From Clostridia bacterium (GTDB taxonomy: Bacteria; Bacillota; Clostridia; Christensenellales; Aristaeellaceae): a stretch of 22,296 bases of DNA. The notes below the pieces were generated by a model. That model had not been told where the DNA came from. It worked only from the letters and a program-made list of their open reading frames with translations, and ran no database searches. The stretch lies in assembly GCA_900759005.1 (NCBI GenBank), contig CAAEUQ010000177.1, positions 1-22,296 of the forward strand, written 5' to 3'. Numbering within the stretch: the first letter of the stretch is position 1; every line of letters begins with the position of its first letter. This document shows, piece by piece, positions 13,314 to 22,065 of this stretch. The translations under genes and the position numbers were made by a program.

Positions 13314-14009
13314 ATGGCAAATCACGACGAATTGTCGCCGTTGAAGCACGCGCTGATGTCGCGGCTGAACAGCAGCGAGCTGAAAAACTGGGCGCGCGAT
13401 TACGCGATGCCTTATAAAGAGCTGATGGCGTATTACCGCTGCGCGATGATGGAGGTTGAAACGAAATTCAACGTCCTGAACGAGGAGCTTTCCCTTCTCT
13501 ACGACCGCAATCCGATCGAAACGATCAAGGCGCGGCTGAAATCGCCGGAAAGCATCGTGGACAAGGCGGTTCGCAAGAATATCCCGCTCACGGTAGACAG
13601 CATCGAGAAAAACCTCCACGACATCGCAGGTCTGCGCATCATCTGCTCATTCCCGAGCGACATCTATATGCTCGCGGATGCGCTTCTGCGACAGGACGAC
13701 GTAACCCTGATCGAGCGCAAGGATTATATTCAAAACCCGAAGCCGAACGGCTATCGCAGCCTGCATCTGATCATTGAAACGCCGATCTTCCTGCATAATC
13801 AGACGCGCATGATGAAGGTCGAGGTTCAATTCCGCACCATCGCGATGGACTGGTGGGCGAGTCTGGAGCATAAGATTCGCTACAAGAAGGATCTGAAGGA
13901 CGACGAAGCGATTGCGCGCGAGCTGTTTTCCTGCGCCGAAATGGGCGCGGAACTGGATCAGCGAATGGAGCGCATTCACAAAAACGCGAACGCGCCCGGA
14001 GAATCATAA
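13314..14009 (+). CDS. Small alarmone synthetase, RelQ/SAS1-like GTP pyrophosphokinase
   Basis: The 231-aa protein has only the (p)ppGpp synthetase domain, with no HD hydrolase, TGS or ACT domain. Motifs in order: RLKSPESIVDKAVRK (about residue 80), HDIAGLRIICSF (about 102) with the catalytic Asp region, YIQNPKPNGYRSLHLIIE (about 138) for GTP binding, then VEVQFRTIAMDWWASLEHKI (about 167). Length and order match RelQ (YjbM-type) of Firmicutes. It transfers pyrophosphate from ATP to GTP or GDP during stress. GGGAG precedes the ATG. It is directly followed by a VTT-domain membrane protein in the same transcript. Confidence 0.93.
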   Translation: MANHDELSPLKHALMSRLNSSELKNWARDYAMPYKELMAYYRCAMMEVETKFNVLNEELSLLYDRNPIETIKARLKSPESIVDKAVRKNIPLTVDSIEKNLHDIAGLRIICSFPSDIYMLADALLRQDDVTLIERKDYIQNPKPNGYRSLHLIIETPIFLHNQTRMMKVEVQFRTIAMDWWASLEHKIRYKKDLKDDEAIARELFSCAEMGAELDQRMERIHKNANAPGES

Positions 14010-14687
14010 ATGATGAATGCAAAACAGTTTATCCGCCGCGCGCTGGTAGTCGTTGCGCTCGCGGCTTGGATCGTCTTATTGATCTTTTGCCTTAAAAATC
14101 GCGACCAAATCACGGTCGACGGCATCGTGCGCCTTTCGCCCGCGAATTCGTTTCTGGCAGCGATGATGATGCTGTGCCTGTTCGCGCTCAAGAGCATTAC
14201 CGTGGTCGTCTGGGGCGCGCTTCTGTATGCGGCGAGCGCGCTTCTGTTCCCGCTGCCATGGGCGCTGATCGTCAATCTCGCGGGAACGCTGATCATGGCT
14301 GTACTTCCGTATTACATCGGAACGCGAATCGACGCGAAAAAGCTGCGCGCGCGCATTGACAGCCACCCGCACGCGGCGCTGCTTTCCTCGCTGCGCAATC
14401 AGAACGGGCTGTCGTTTTCGTTCCTGTCGCGAATGATCGCGCTCGTGCCGGGCGACCTGCTCGGAATGTACTGCGGCGCAGTGCGCGTCCGATTCAGCGA
14501 ATATATGCTCGGCTCGCTCCTCGGAATGCTGCCGAGCATGCTGACGTTTACATGGATGGGCGGCTACATCGCCGATCCGACCTCGCCGCAATTCCTGTTC
14601 AGCGCGGCATTGCAGGTCGCGCTGTCCGTCGCGTCGGTCGTTTTGTATTTCGCATTTCGGCGCATCCATTCAAAATCAAAGGCATGA
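14010..14687 (+). CDS. TVP38/TMEM64 (VTT-domain) membrane protein
   Basis: The 225-aa protein has a first membrane helix at about residues 10-27 and a second at about 45-65. The VTT core follows: ALLYAASALLFPLPWALIVN, then GTLIMAVLPYYIGTRI, then a loop and SRMIALVPGDLLGMYCGAVR. GSLLGMLPSMLTFTWMGGYI comes next, with a final helix at about 195-215. The proline-rich re-entrant loops (FPLPWAL, LVPGDLLG) are typical of DedA/VTT proteins, a group that includes lipid scramblase and flippase-like members. The ATG immediately follows the stop of the alarmone synthetase gene, with GGAG eight bases upstream inside that gene, so the two are coupled. An ATG three bases later is an alternative start. Confidence 0.85.
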   Translation: MMNAKQFIRRALVVVALAAWIVLLIFCLKNRDQITVDGIVRLSPANSFLAAMMMLCLFALKSITVVVWGALLYAASALLFPLPWALIVNLAGTLIMAVLPYYIGTRIDAKKLRARIDSHPHAALLSSLRNQNGLSFSFLSRMIALVPGDLLGMYCGAVRVRFSEYMLGSLLGMLPSMLTFTWMGGYIADPTSPQFLFSAALQVALSVASVVLYFAFRRIHSKSKA

Positions 14688-14693
14688 AAAAGC

Positions 14694-14730
14694 TCCCGCT
14701 TCGCCGTCAAAGCAAAGCGGGAATTTTTTT
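14694..14730. terminator. Bidirectional terminator
   Basis: TCCCGCTT (14694-14701) and AAGCGGGA (14715-14722) form an 8-bp stem, followed by seven T's on the plus strand (14724-14730). On the minus strand it is followed by GCTTTTT. It separates two convergent transcripts. Confidence 0.85.
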
Positions 14731-15463
14731 AGCCCATTTTCACGCACGCCATCGCCGCGATTTTGCCTTCGCGCTTGATCGCCGCGCGCGTCTGCGTTTC
14801 CTCGTTTTTCACGTAGACCGTCAGCTCATCACCCTCCAGACACGGCGCGAAATAGTGAATCTCCACCGATTTCATCCGTCCGGACGCAATCTCCTTCGCC
14901 GAAAAGCAATCCATCAGCACGCGCACATACGAAACATTGTTCATATGCCGTCCGAGATCAATGTCCGTCGCGCACACCTTACGGACAAACCGCAGATCGT
15001 CTTCGGAAAAATCGTCGCGGAACCGCGCGTTCGGTCCCTGAACGCTCTCGCGCTCAATAAAAGGAAAGTCCTTCGGAAAGCCGGATTCCGAGAATTTCAT
15101 CACCTTTTTCTCCGGTCCCAGAATCGCCCATTGCGTGCGCCCGACCGCGACCGCCTGATCGCCGCGCGAAAGGCAATAGCTTCGATAGCAGCGCGACGCG
15201 CCTTCCTCGCATTTCTCCGGCCACGTTTCCGCCTTCAATTCATCCATAATATATGCGCGCGAAAGGAAATCCACCCGCGTATGCACCGTCAGCCAGAATT
15301 CGCCGCGCTCACCCATCGCGCGAAAACCCACGCCGATCTGCTCCGCGTGCTCGCTCGCAATGCCCTGAAAGATCGTAAACGCCCCGAGCGGCGAAAGCCC
15401 CGCCGCCATATCGCAATAATCCGGCGTCACCACAATATTCTTTTCAAAATATCCTTTTTCCAT
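14729..15463 (-). CDS. Acyl-ACP thioesterase (FatA/FatB-type double hotdog)
   Basis: The 244-aa protein has the tandem hotdog pattern of bacterial acyl-ACP thioesterases. The first half contains TPDYCDMAAGLSPLGAFTIF and WLTVHTRVDFLSRAYIMDEL; the second half contains DIDLGRHMNNVSYVRVLMDC, whose D..RHMNN..Y is the catalytic Asp-Asn region, and RMKSVEIHYFAPCLEGDELT. It would release free fatty acids from acyl-ACP. CGGAGG precedes the ATG, 11 bases after the stop of the CotH-type gene, so it is translated from the same transcript. An acyl-CoA thioesterase is an alternative. Confidence 0.85.
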   Translation of the reverse strand: MEKGYFEKNIVVTPDYCDMAAGLSPLGAFTIFQGIASEHAEQIGVGFRAMGERGEFWLTVHTRVDFLSRAYIMDELKAETWPEKCEEGASRCYRSYCLSRGDQAVAVGRTQWAILGPEKKVMKFSESGFPKDFPFIERESVQGPNARFRDDFSEDDLRFVRKVCATDIDLGRHMNNVSYVRVLMDCFSAKEIASGRMKSVEIHYFAPCLEGDELTVYVKNEETQTRAAIKREGKIAAMACVKMG

Positions 15464-15474
15464 AAAATCCTCCG

Positions 15475-18435
15475 TTATTTCAGCCGCGGAATCGTGTCAT
15501 AGGTGAGCCCCGCCGCGGTCATCGCGGCGCCGAAATAGTGCTCCATCTGCGCCTGACTCAAATCCAGATCCTTTGAATACTTCAGGAACTGCAAAATGCG
15601 CGTCGGGCGGCTCTGCGCGTAGGAAATCAGCACGTGCAGCGCTTCCTGATATTTGCTCTCGCGCCACTGCCAGCGCTCGAAATGCTCCGGAAAAATCGTC
15701 GAAAGCAGCTGATAACGCTCCTGGAACATAGTCAGCACGTGCTCCGTCGTCATCGTGGTCGCAAGCTGCGTGCCGAAGTATTCGAGGAAGCGATCGCGGA
15801 ACGTATCGTTTTTCATGCAGGCAATAAAGAACGTATTGTCCGTTCTGAGCCCGTTTCCCACGCCGCCGGGCGCAAGCCAGCGCGCAATCGAATTCGTATC
15901 CTGCAAAAAGCTCCAGTCGATGTCGTACAGCACCCAGCGCCATTTGCCGTCCGCGTTCGGGTTGCGATAGCACTTGACATTGCTCGGATCTGTGTTTCCG
16001 CAGAAGATCTGAATCGACATATATTCGATATAGTTCTGAATATCGATATTTTCATCGATCATCTGATACGCCGCGCCCGTGTTCGGGTCGTTTGTCGTCA
16101 GGTACGCGAGCAGATTCTGAAAAGAATCGTCCGAGCCCTGCAAAAGCGTATTATTCTTCAGAACGTAATCCAGCTTGTTTTCATCGCCGACCCAGCCTTC
16201 GTTTAAGCAGATCAGCGTGGGATTGACCGCTTCGCGGATGTTGTAATGTCCCCAGTATTCGCCGTTCAAATAAACGACGCACACCTCGGTCTCCTGATAC
16301 AGGACGCTCGTACCCTCCGCGAGCTTTTGCAGCACCGAATCGCGCATTCGCGTTTTGTTCGCATCATCGCTGGAATTTCGAATCAGAATTGCGCGGCAGA
16401 CGTCGTAATCGCGGTTCGTGAAAATGTGCCCGCGAAACAGATCGTCGCCGTATTCCTTTCGCGCAATCAGCTTAAAGCACTGCTGCGGCTCCGATCGGCA
16501 GGTCTGCCCCTGCTGGCGCATCCCGCATTCCTGCGAAACGACCAGATTTCCGTTCGGATCGTAAATCTCGACGTGCGCCTCGCGCTCCCAATCCTGATCG
16601 TAATTCGGCTTGCTGCCCGAACCCTTGACGAGAATACCCGCCTCGTCACTGGTCAGATTATAGGGATCGGACACGATCGACACCGTATATACCGAGCCGC
16701 CCCCGTTCTTCACCTCGAACAGATAGCTCTGCGTATCCATATAGGAGGGCATACAGCCGTCCTTGTACGCGCGCACGCGCAGAACCGTCTGCGATGAAAT
16801 CCGAATCGGAGAGGTATACCGATTGGAATTCTCCGTCGGATCGGTCGTATCGGTCGTATAATAAATGCGGCAATCGCTCGGCGCGGAGAGCTCAACCTCG
16901 ATCGTATCGCCCGCTTCAAACAAACCGCCGGAAACCGAAAACACCGGCGTTTCCGCGCGCCCGAGATAGGTGTTTCCCGCATTCGCCGTGCCCGGCGTCA
17001 TCTGGTCAAAATAAACGCATTCCGCCGAATCGTTCTTTCTTCCATAGCTGATATCGCGATACTGCTGCGGCAGCGCCATGCGATCGACGATCTCTCCACC
17101 CGCTCTGGAAAGCACTACCGAATACCCGCCCGCCGCAGAGAGATTGAATTCGGCAATCAGATTCGTTCTCGGCGCGCGCGCGGGATCAACCATATCGTCG
17201 TTCCCGTCCCGATCGGCGAACACGCAGAGGTACTGCCCGGGCTGAATCACCGTTCCATCCGGAAACTGCCATTTCCGCGGACGGGAGGCATTGTTCGAAA
17301 GCCCCCAGCCGGATAAATCAATCGCCGAATCCGACGCGTTCTTCAATTCAATCCAGTCCGCCGACGCGGAAGTGCAGGCGGCAATTTCGCTGATATACAC
17401 GTCCCCAAGCGCTTCCTTTGCGCTCAGCGCATTTGCGCCGTATACCGTGTTCGCCTCGTCCGGCGTGGGCGAAAGCTCGGTCGTCCAGCCGTTCTCCGTA
17501 AGCGAATACGCCTGATCCGCGCTCAGCGCCGGCGTCTTTACCTGCGAAACCAGCGTGCCGTCCGGCTCGGACAAAAATACCTGATCACCCGACGAGCTCA
17601 ATCGGAAATCCGCGTGAATGTGCCCGTCGCTTTCGCGATTCAAGCCGGACAAGTGAATCGCGCGGTACTCGTCCGGCGCGAGCGTCATCTGCGGAAGCGC
17701 CCACCGACGCAATTTTTCCTTCGCGTTCGAAAGATACCAGCCGGAGAGATTTACCGCTTCGTCCGAAACGTTGTGAAGCTCGACGTAATCGTAAACCTCG
17801 CCGTTTTCATCCGGAAAATACGTCCTGTTCTTTGAACATACCTCCGAAATCTCGACCGCGCCCGGCACGGCAATCGCTTCCTCGCGGCGAATATCCGAAA
17901 TATCAGCGATCACATTTTTTTCGCCCGGCGTCGCGGCATAGCTCAAACGCCAGTCGCCGTTTTCATCGCGGCAGTACACCGTGCCATCGCCCAAACCCGG
18001 AACGTCCGCGCGATCGATCGTATTGCCCGCCGCGTTCAGAAGATATATCGTCTCGCTGCCGGATGAAAGCTTGAACGGCGCATGATAAACCCCATCCTTC
18101 AGCCCCGCCTTCGAGCCGTCCGCCATCACAACCAGAAATTTGCCCGGCGCAATCGAGCAGTTCGGAAACACGAACGCTTTTTTCGGCTCGGCGGCGCTCG
18201 CCAGCACGTAACCGTACAGCCGAATTTCCGTATCCGAGGTATTCTCGATCTCAATCCAGTCCGACGAAATGCCGTCCGTATCTGCCATAACCTCGCTGAT
18301 GCGCAGCCCGACCGTCTCCATCGCCTGCGGGCGGGATTCCAGCATCCACGCCGCCGCACACGCAATCAATCCGATCACAGCCATCACCGCAACCGTTTTC
18401 CATGGAATCGCGCCGCGCATCTTCTTTTTCTTCAT
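15475..18435 (-). CDS. CotH kinase-family surface protein with three lamin-tail domains
   Basis: The 986-aa protein has a basic start (KKKKMR) and one membrane helix (residues about 12-32), so it is anchored and faces outward. Lamin-tail domains lie at about 43-165, 190-330 and 345-480, with repeated WIEIEN/YVELHN/WIELKN and GW.LSN motifs. A chitobiase C-terminal-like beta domain (about 500-570) has CRIYYTTDTTDPT and VLRVRAYKDG. The CotH domain (about 590-960) has MRQQGQTCRSEPQQCFKLIA, ILIRNSSDDANKTRMRDSVL, YLNGEYWGHYNIRE and WRWVLYDIDWSF. CotH of Bacillus is a spore-coat protein kinase; here the target is unknown and wall or carbohydrate contact is likely. The ATG at 18435 (GGAGG six bases upstream) is preferred; one at 18438 is possible. 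The acyl-ACP thioesterase gene follows in the same transcript. Confidence 0.9.
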   Translation of the reverse strand: MKKKKMRGAIPWKTVAVMAVIGLIACAAAWMLESRPQAMETVGLRISEVMADTDGISSDWIEIENTSDTEIRLYGYVLASAAEPKKAFVFPNCSIAPGKFLVVMADGSKAGLKDGVYHAPFKLSSGSETIYLLNAAGNTIDRADVPGLGDGTVYCRDENGDWRLSYAATPGEKNVIADISDIRREEAIAVPGAVEISEVCSKNRTYFPDENGEVYDYVELHNVSDEAVNLSGWYLSNAKEKLRRWALPQMTLAPDEYRAIHLSGLNRESDGHIHADFRLSSSGDQVFLSEPDGTLVSQVKTPALSADQAYSLTENGWTTELSPTPDEANTVYGANALSAKEALGDVYISEIAACTSASADWIELKNASDSAIDLSGWGLSNNASRPRKWQFPDGTVIQPGQYLCVFADRDGNDDMVDPARAPRTNLIAEFNLSAAGGYSVVLSRAGGEIVDRMALPQQYRDISYGRKNDSAECVYFDQMTPGTANAGNTYLGRAETPVFSVSGGLFEAGDTIEVELSAPSDCRIYYTTDTTDPTENSNRYTSPIRISSQTVLRVRAYKDGCMPSYMDTQSYLFEVKNGGGSVYTVSIVSDPYNLTSDEAGILVKGSGSKPNYDQDWEREAHVEIYDPNGNLVVSQECGMRQQGQTCRSEPQQCFKLIARKEYGDDLFRGHIFTNRDYDVCRAILIRNSSDDANKTRMRDSVLQKLAEGTSVLYQETEVCVVYLNGEYWGHYNIREAVNPTLICLNEGWVGDENKLDYVLKNNTLLQGSDDSFQNLLAYLTTNDPNTGAAYQMIDENIDIQNYIEYMSIQIFCGNTDPSNVKCYRNPNADGKWRWVLYDIDWSFLQDTNSIARWLAPGGVGNGLRTDNTFFIACMKNDTFRDRFLEYFGTQLATTMTTEHVLTMFQERYQLLSTIFPEHFERWQWRESKYQEALHVLISYAQSRPTRILQFLKYSKDLDLSQAQMEHYFGAAMTAAGLTYDTIPRLK

Positions 18436-18478
18436 CATCAACCTCCAAAAAACCATTCCGGCAAAACTTACCTTTCTT

Positions 18479-18507
18479 ATTCTACCGCAAATCCAAAAAA
18501 GAAACAA
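18479..18507 (-). promoter_or_regulatory. Promoter of the CotH-family gene
   Basis: On the minus strand TTGTTT (18502-18507), a 17-base spacer and TAGAAT (18479-18484), 44 bases before the start codon. Confidence 0.55.
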
Positions 18508-18550
18508 CCCAGCTCTGCATAACCTTTACATTTATTTCATGCAAGCAAAT

Positions 18551-18578
18551 GCGCCGCCGAAGCATTCAACGGCGACGC
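18551..18578 (-). terminator. Hairpin after the 50-aa membrane protein gene
   Basis: On the minus strand GCGTCGCCG (18570-18578) pairs with CGGCGGCGC (18551-18559), nine pairs including one G-U, with a 10-base loop. The T-run after it is weak (ATTTGCTTG). Confidence 0.5.
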
Positions 18579-18600
18579 ATGGGTTTCTTCCTTATTATAT

Positions 18601-18753
18601 TTACAATTCCGACGCCTGCGCAGAATGAAGCGTTTCCTCAATCGCGTCCTCGCGCGTGATCGGCGCATACCAGTGCGGCGCGAAAACACCGAACACGATC
18701 CCGATCAGCAATCCAAGCGCGATCAGAACCGAGCATTGTCCCCGTTTTACCAC
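18601..18753 (-). CDS. Small single-span membrane protein (50 aa), coupled to the phosphoesterase gene
   Basis: From GTG 18753 the frame reads VVKRGQCSVLIALGLLIGIV, then FGVFAPHWYAPITREDAIEE, and ends SEL. Basic residues are followed by one hydrophobic helix (residues about 8-25) and an acidic tail, so the tail should face outward. The GTG overlaps the last seven bases of the phosphoesterase gene and has GGAG five bases upstream, which argues for translational coupling. The Y.PIT.E.A pattern just after the helix recalls small uncharacterised clostridial membrane proteins, but no function is known to me. Confidence 0.55.
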   Translation of the reverse strand: MVKRGQCSVLIALGLLIGIVFGVFAPHWYAPITREDAIEETLHSAQASEL

Positions 18754-19295
18754 AGCGTCTCCTGCATATACGCCTTATTTTCCTTCAGATCGAACCACGT
18801 CATCACGCCGTCCTCCAGAACCGCATAGGAATGCGGCGTTCCGTTCTTCGGAATCGAGGTCGAGCCGGGATTCAGATAGGTAAAGCCCTCATGCCGGCGG
18901 CAGCCGGATACGTGCGTATGCCCGCAGAGCAGGAAATCGCCCGGCTGAAGCGCCGGCGGATTGTCCTCGCCGAACAGATGTCCGTGCGTTGCGTAAACGA
19001 TGCGCCCGTCCAGCATCAGCGCCGCGTAATCTGCCATTACCGGAAATTTCAGCACCATCTGATCAACCTCGGCTTCGCAGTTGCCGCGCACGCAGAGGAA
19101 TTCATCCTTTCGCGCGTTCAGCATCTCGATCACCTTTTTCGGCGCATAATCATCCGGCAGATCATTGCGCGGGCCGTGATACAGAAGGTCGCCCAGCAGA
19201 ATTACGCGATCGGGCTTTTCCGCGTCAATCGCGTTCATCAGCGCTTCGCACCAGCGCGCGGAGCCGTGAATATCGGAAGCAATCAGCAATTTCAT
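18747..19295 (-). CDS. YfcE/MJ0936-type metallophosphoesterase
   Basis: The 182-aa enzyme has the full calcineurin-like motif set: LIASDIHGSARW (D-x-H), VILLGDLLYHGP (GD), CVRGNCEAEVD (GNCD-type, with Glu in place of Asp after the Cys), VYATHGHLFGED (GH) and LLCGHTHVSGC (GHTH), then YLNPGSTSIPKN. Length and order match the YfcE phosphodiesterase group, which hydrolyses phosphodiester model compounds; the natural substrate is unclear. GGGGGAT lies seven bases before the ATG. It is first of a two-gene unit with the overlapping 50-aa membrane protein, and is divergent from the acyltransferase operon. Confidence 0.92.
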   Translation of the reverse strand: MKLLIASDIHGSARWCEALMNAIDAEKPDRVILLGDLLYHGPRNDLPDDYAPKKVIEMLNARKDEFLCVRGNCEAEVDQMVLKFPVMADYAALMLDGRIVYATHGHLFGEDNPPALQPGDFLLCGHTHVSGCRRHEGFTYLNPGSTSIPKNGTPHSYAVLEDGVMTWFDLKENKAYMQETLW

Positions 19296-19332
19296 ATCGT
19301 CAATCCCCCGTCAAATGCATTTTCTCCCTCTG

Positions 19333-19341
19333 ATTATAGCA
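19333..19341 (-). promoter_or_regulatory. Extended -10 promoter of the phosphoesterase gene
   Basis: On the minus strand TGC-TATAAT (19333-19341) forms an extended -10 element. No good -35 is seen at the usual distance. It lies 38 bases before the start codon. Confidence 0.55.
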
Positions 19342-19483
19342 CATTCCCGCCCAAAACAGGTTAAAAATTGCGCATTTCCCTCTTATGCAACCAGCATTCG
19401 AACGAAAAGTGTGGAAAATGGGGCAGAAATATGATAAACTAATTCTGTATTTTCATAAGTGATTGTTTTGGGGGTTGAACAAT

Positions 19484-20359
19484 ATGGCGAATCCCAAGCG
19501 GCGCTGGGGCGATCGCAAGGACGGCTGGCTCGTTCGCGATAAGGACCCGCTGCATTTTTTCATGCCTTATCTGTATCCGAATCGCGCGGACAACGAAGCC
19601 GTCGTGACCGAGCAGATCGATATTACTGCGCTGGAAGCGTATCTGAATAAGAAAAACGAAGGCAGAACGACCGACAAATACACGCTGATGCACGCGGTAA
19701 ATGCCGCGCTGGTGCGCACGATCACGCTGCGCCCGAAAATGAACCGCTTCATCAAGGGGCATCGGATGTACGATCGCAACTGCATCAGCCTCGCATTCGT
19801 GGTCAAAAAGCAGTTTGCGGACAACGGCGAAGAGGCGCTCGCGTTTCTGAAATTCGGTCCGGAAACCACGATCGACACGATGCACGCAAAGGTCATGGAG
19901 GAAGTGCACACCTGCCGCCGCGCGGATCAGATGGACAACTCCACGAAGGGCATGGAAATGTTCACGCACCTGCCGCGCTGGCTGATGCGCATCGCAATGC
20001 GCATTCTGAATCTGCTGGATTACTACGGTCATGTGCCGGATTCCCTGATCAAGACCGACCCGAACCACGCGACGGTCTTGATTTCAAACCTCGGCTCGAT
20101 CAAGCTGAACGCAAACTATCATCACCTGAGCAACTGGGGCACAATGTCGATCTTCGTAGTGCTCGGCGAAAAGCATCTGGCGCCGGTCGTCACCCAAACG
20201 GGCGCGATTGAAGCGCGCATGGTGATGGATATGTCGATTACCCTGGATGAACGCATCGCGGATGGATATTACTATTCCAAGAGCATTCACATTTTGAAGC
20301 ATCTTCTCCAGCATCCTGAGCTCCTCGAAGAGAGAGCCGACAAAGAGGTGGAACTGTAA
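19484..20359 (+). CDS. Stand-alone 2-oxoacid dehydrogenase E2-type (CAT-fold) acyltransferase-like protein
   Basis: The 291-aa protein matches the catalytic domain of E2 acyltransferases without any lipoyl or E3-binding domain. KYTLMHAVNAALVRTITLRP is the E2-like helix, HATVLISNLGSIKLNA is a core strand, and MSIFVVLGEKHLAPVV leads to the active-site segment MDMSITLDERIADGYYYSKS. E2 enzymes and chloramphenicol acetyltransferase use H-x-x-x-D-G there; here it is D-E-R-I-A-D-G, so the catalytic His appears to be Glu while Asp-Gly remain. It may use a modified mechanism or bind acyl groups without transfer. The ATG at 19484 has GGGGG upstream. Its stop codon shares a base with the start of the acyl-CoA synthetase gene, which suggests it handles the acyl-CoA made there. 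Confidence 0.8.
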   Translation: MANPKRRWGDRKDGWLVRDKDPLHFFMPYLYPNRADNEAVVTEQIDITALEAYLNKKNEGRTTDKYTLMHAVNAALVRTITLRPKMNRFIKGHRMYDRNCISLAFVVKKQFADNGEEALAFLKFGPETTIDTMHAKVMEEVHTCRRADQMDNSTKGMEMFTHLPRWLMRIAMRILNLLDYYGHVPDSLIKTDPNHATVLISNLGSIKLNANYHHLSNWGTMSIFVVLGEKHLAPVVTQTGAIEARMVMDMSITLDERIADGYYYSKSIHILKHLLQHPELLEERADKEVEL

Positions 20360-22065
20360 TGGTCAGAACTCCGTGGTACGCCAAGATGGGCGTCGTTCCC
20401 TGTCACCTTGAATATCAGCAGTGCTCGATGGAAGAGGCGGTCGAGAAGATCGCCGAAAAGTACCCGAAGCTCACGGCGTACAATTTTCTCGGCACGAACA
20501 CGAAATATCCCGATCTCGTAAAGGAAATCCGCGCGTGCGCAGCTGCGCTCAAGGCGTGCGGCGTTCGCCCGGGCGAGAAAGTCACGATCTGCCTGCCGAA
20601 TATGCCGATGGCAATCGCGATGTTCTACGGCGTAAACATGATCGGCGCCATCGCAAACATGATTCACCCGCTTTCCGCGGAAGGCGAGATTGAATTCTAT
20701 CTGAACGATTCCGAATCCGTCGCGGCGATCACGGTGGATATGTTCTATCAGAAATTTGAGAACATCCGCCGCAACACGCCGAAGCTGAAGACGATGATCG
20801 TCTGCAGCATCAAGGACGGCTTGAATCCCCTGATGAAGGTGGGCTATCAGCTGACGAAGGGGCGCAAGATCGCGCCGCTTCCGAAGGACGGCAGCTATCT
20901 TACATGGAAGGAATTCCTCGCGAAGGGCAAGGGCATGACGGACGTACGAGTTTCCCGCGCTGCGAACGATCCGGCTGTCATCCTCTACAGCGGCGGAACG
21001 ACGGGCGTTACGAAGGGCATTCTCCTTTCGAACCTGAATTTCAACGCGCTTGGCGCGCAGATCATCGCGACGAACCCGATGTTCGCGCCCGGCGACAAGA
21101 TGCTGGCGATCATGCCGATGTTCCACGGCTTTGGTCTGGGCGTAAGCATTCACTCGATGCTGGTCAACGGTGGGCAGTGCATTCTCGTTCCGCAGTTCAC
21201 GCCGAAGACGTACGCGGAGCTGCTCAAGAAGCATCATCCGAACTTCATTGCGGGCGTGCCGACCTTGTACGAAGCGCTTCTGCGCATCGACGGTTTGGAG
21301 AAGCTGGATCTGTCCTGTCTGAAGGGCGTATTCTCCGGCGGCGACAGTCTGTCGGTAGAGCTGAAAAAGCGTTTCGACGCGTTCCTGCATGATCACGGCG
21401 CGAAGATTTCCGTTCGTGAGGGTTACGGTACGACGGAATGCGTAACGGCGAGCTGCCTTACGCCAATCGACGAATTCCGCGAGGGCTCAATCGGCATTCC
21501 GTTCCCGGACACGTATTACAAGATCGTGAAGGTGGGCACGGAAGAAGAAGTGCCCTACGGCACGGAGGGCGAAATCTGTCTGGCGGGGCCAACGGTGATG
21601 CTGAAATACGTCAATCATCCCGAAGAGACGGCGAACACGCGCCGCGTACACGCGGACGGCATGACGTGGATTCACACGGGCGATCTGGGCATGATGGATT
21701 CGGACGGATTCGTCTATTTCCGCCAGCGCATCAAGCGCATGATCATCACCAGCGGCTACAACGTTTATCCGTCGCAGATTGAAAACATTCTCGACGCGCA
21801 CGAATACGTACACATGAGCTGCGTAATCGGCGTAAAGGATCCCTACAAGATGCAGAAGGTAAAGGCGTTCGTAATGCTGAAGCCAGGCATTGAACCGTCC
21901 GACGCAATCAAAAAGGAACTTCTCGACTACTGCCGGACGAAGATTGCGCGCTACGCGATGCCCTACGACATCGAATTCCGTGCTGAACTCCCGAAGACCC
22001 TCGTCGGCAAAGTAGCCTACCGCGTATTGGAACAAGAAGCCGGCGCAGGCGACAGTGTCGCCTGA
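20359..22065 (+). CDS. Acyl-CoA synthetase / AMP-forming fatty acid ligase
   Basis: The 568-aa ANL-superfamily enzyme has the P-loop VILYSGGTTGVTKGILLSNL (about residue 206), MPMFHGFGLGVSIHSML, the GYGTTEC motif (about 355), HTGDLGMMDSDG with the ribose-binding Asp, and the hinge KRMIITSGYNVYPSQIE. PKTLVGKVAYRVLE carries the catalytic Lys of the C-terminal domain. It activates a carboxylic acid, most likely a fatty acid, through an acyl-AMP to acyl-CoA. The start overlaps the preceding gene's stop (TAATG). The last residues (AGAGDSVA) and the stop codon lie inside a palindrome (22046-22064), so the original C-terminus may have been changed by the repeat. Confidence 0.92.
   Translation: MVRTPWYAKMGVVPCHLEYQQCSMEEAVEKIAEKYPKLTAYNFLGTNTKYPDLVKEIRACAAALKACGVRPGEKVTICLPNMPMAIAMFYGVNMIGAIANMIHPLSAEGEIEFYLNDSESVAAITVDMFYQKFENIRRNTPKLKTMIVCSIKDGLNPLMKVGYQLTKGRKIAPLPKDGSYLTWKEFLAKGKGMTDVRVSRAANDPAVILYSGGTTGVTKGILLSNLNFNALGAQIIATNPMFAPGDKMLAIMPMFHGFGLGVSIHSMLVNGGQCILVPQFTPKTYAELLKKHHPNFIAGVPTLYEALLRIDGLEKLDLSCLKGVFSGGDSLSVELKKRFDAFLHDHGAKISVREGYGTTECVTASCLTPIDEFREGSIGIPFPDTYYKIVKVGTEEEVPYGTEGEICLAGPTVMLKYVNHPEETANTRRVHADGMTWIHTGDLGMMDSDGFVYFRQRIKRMIITSGYNVYPSQIENILDAHEYVHMSCVIGVKDPYKMQKVKAFVMLKPGIEPSDAIKKELLDYCRTKIARYAMPYDIEFRAELPKTLVGKVAYRVLEQEAGAGDSVA

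Noticed and set aside
20287..21396. 369-aa minus-strand open frame
   Set aside because: It is antisense to the acyl-CoA synthetase gene and has the same Arg/His-rich shadow composition.
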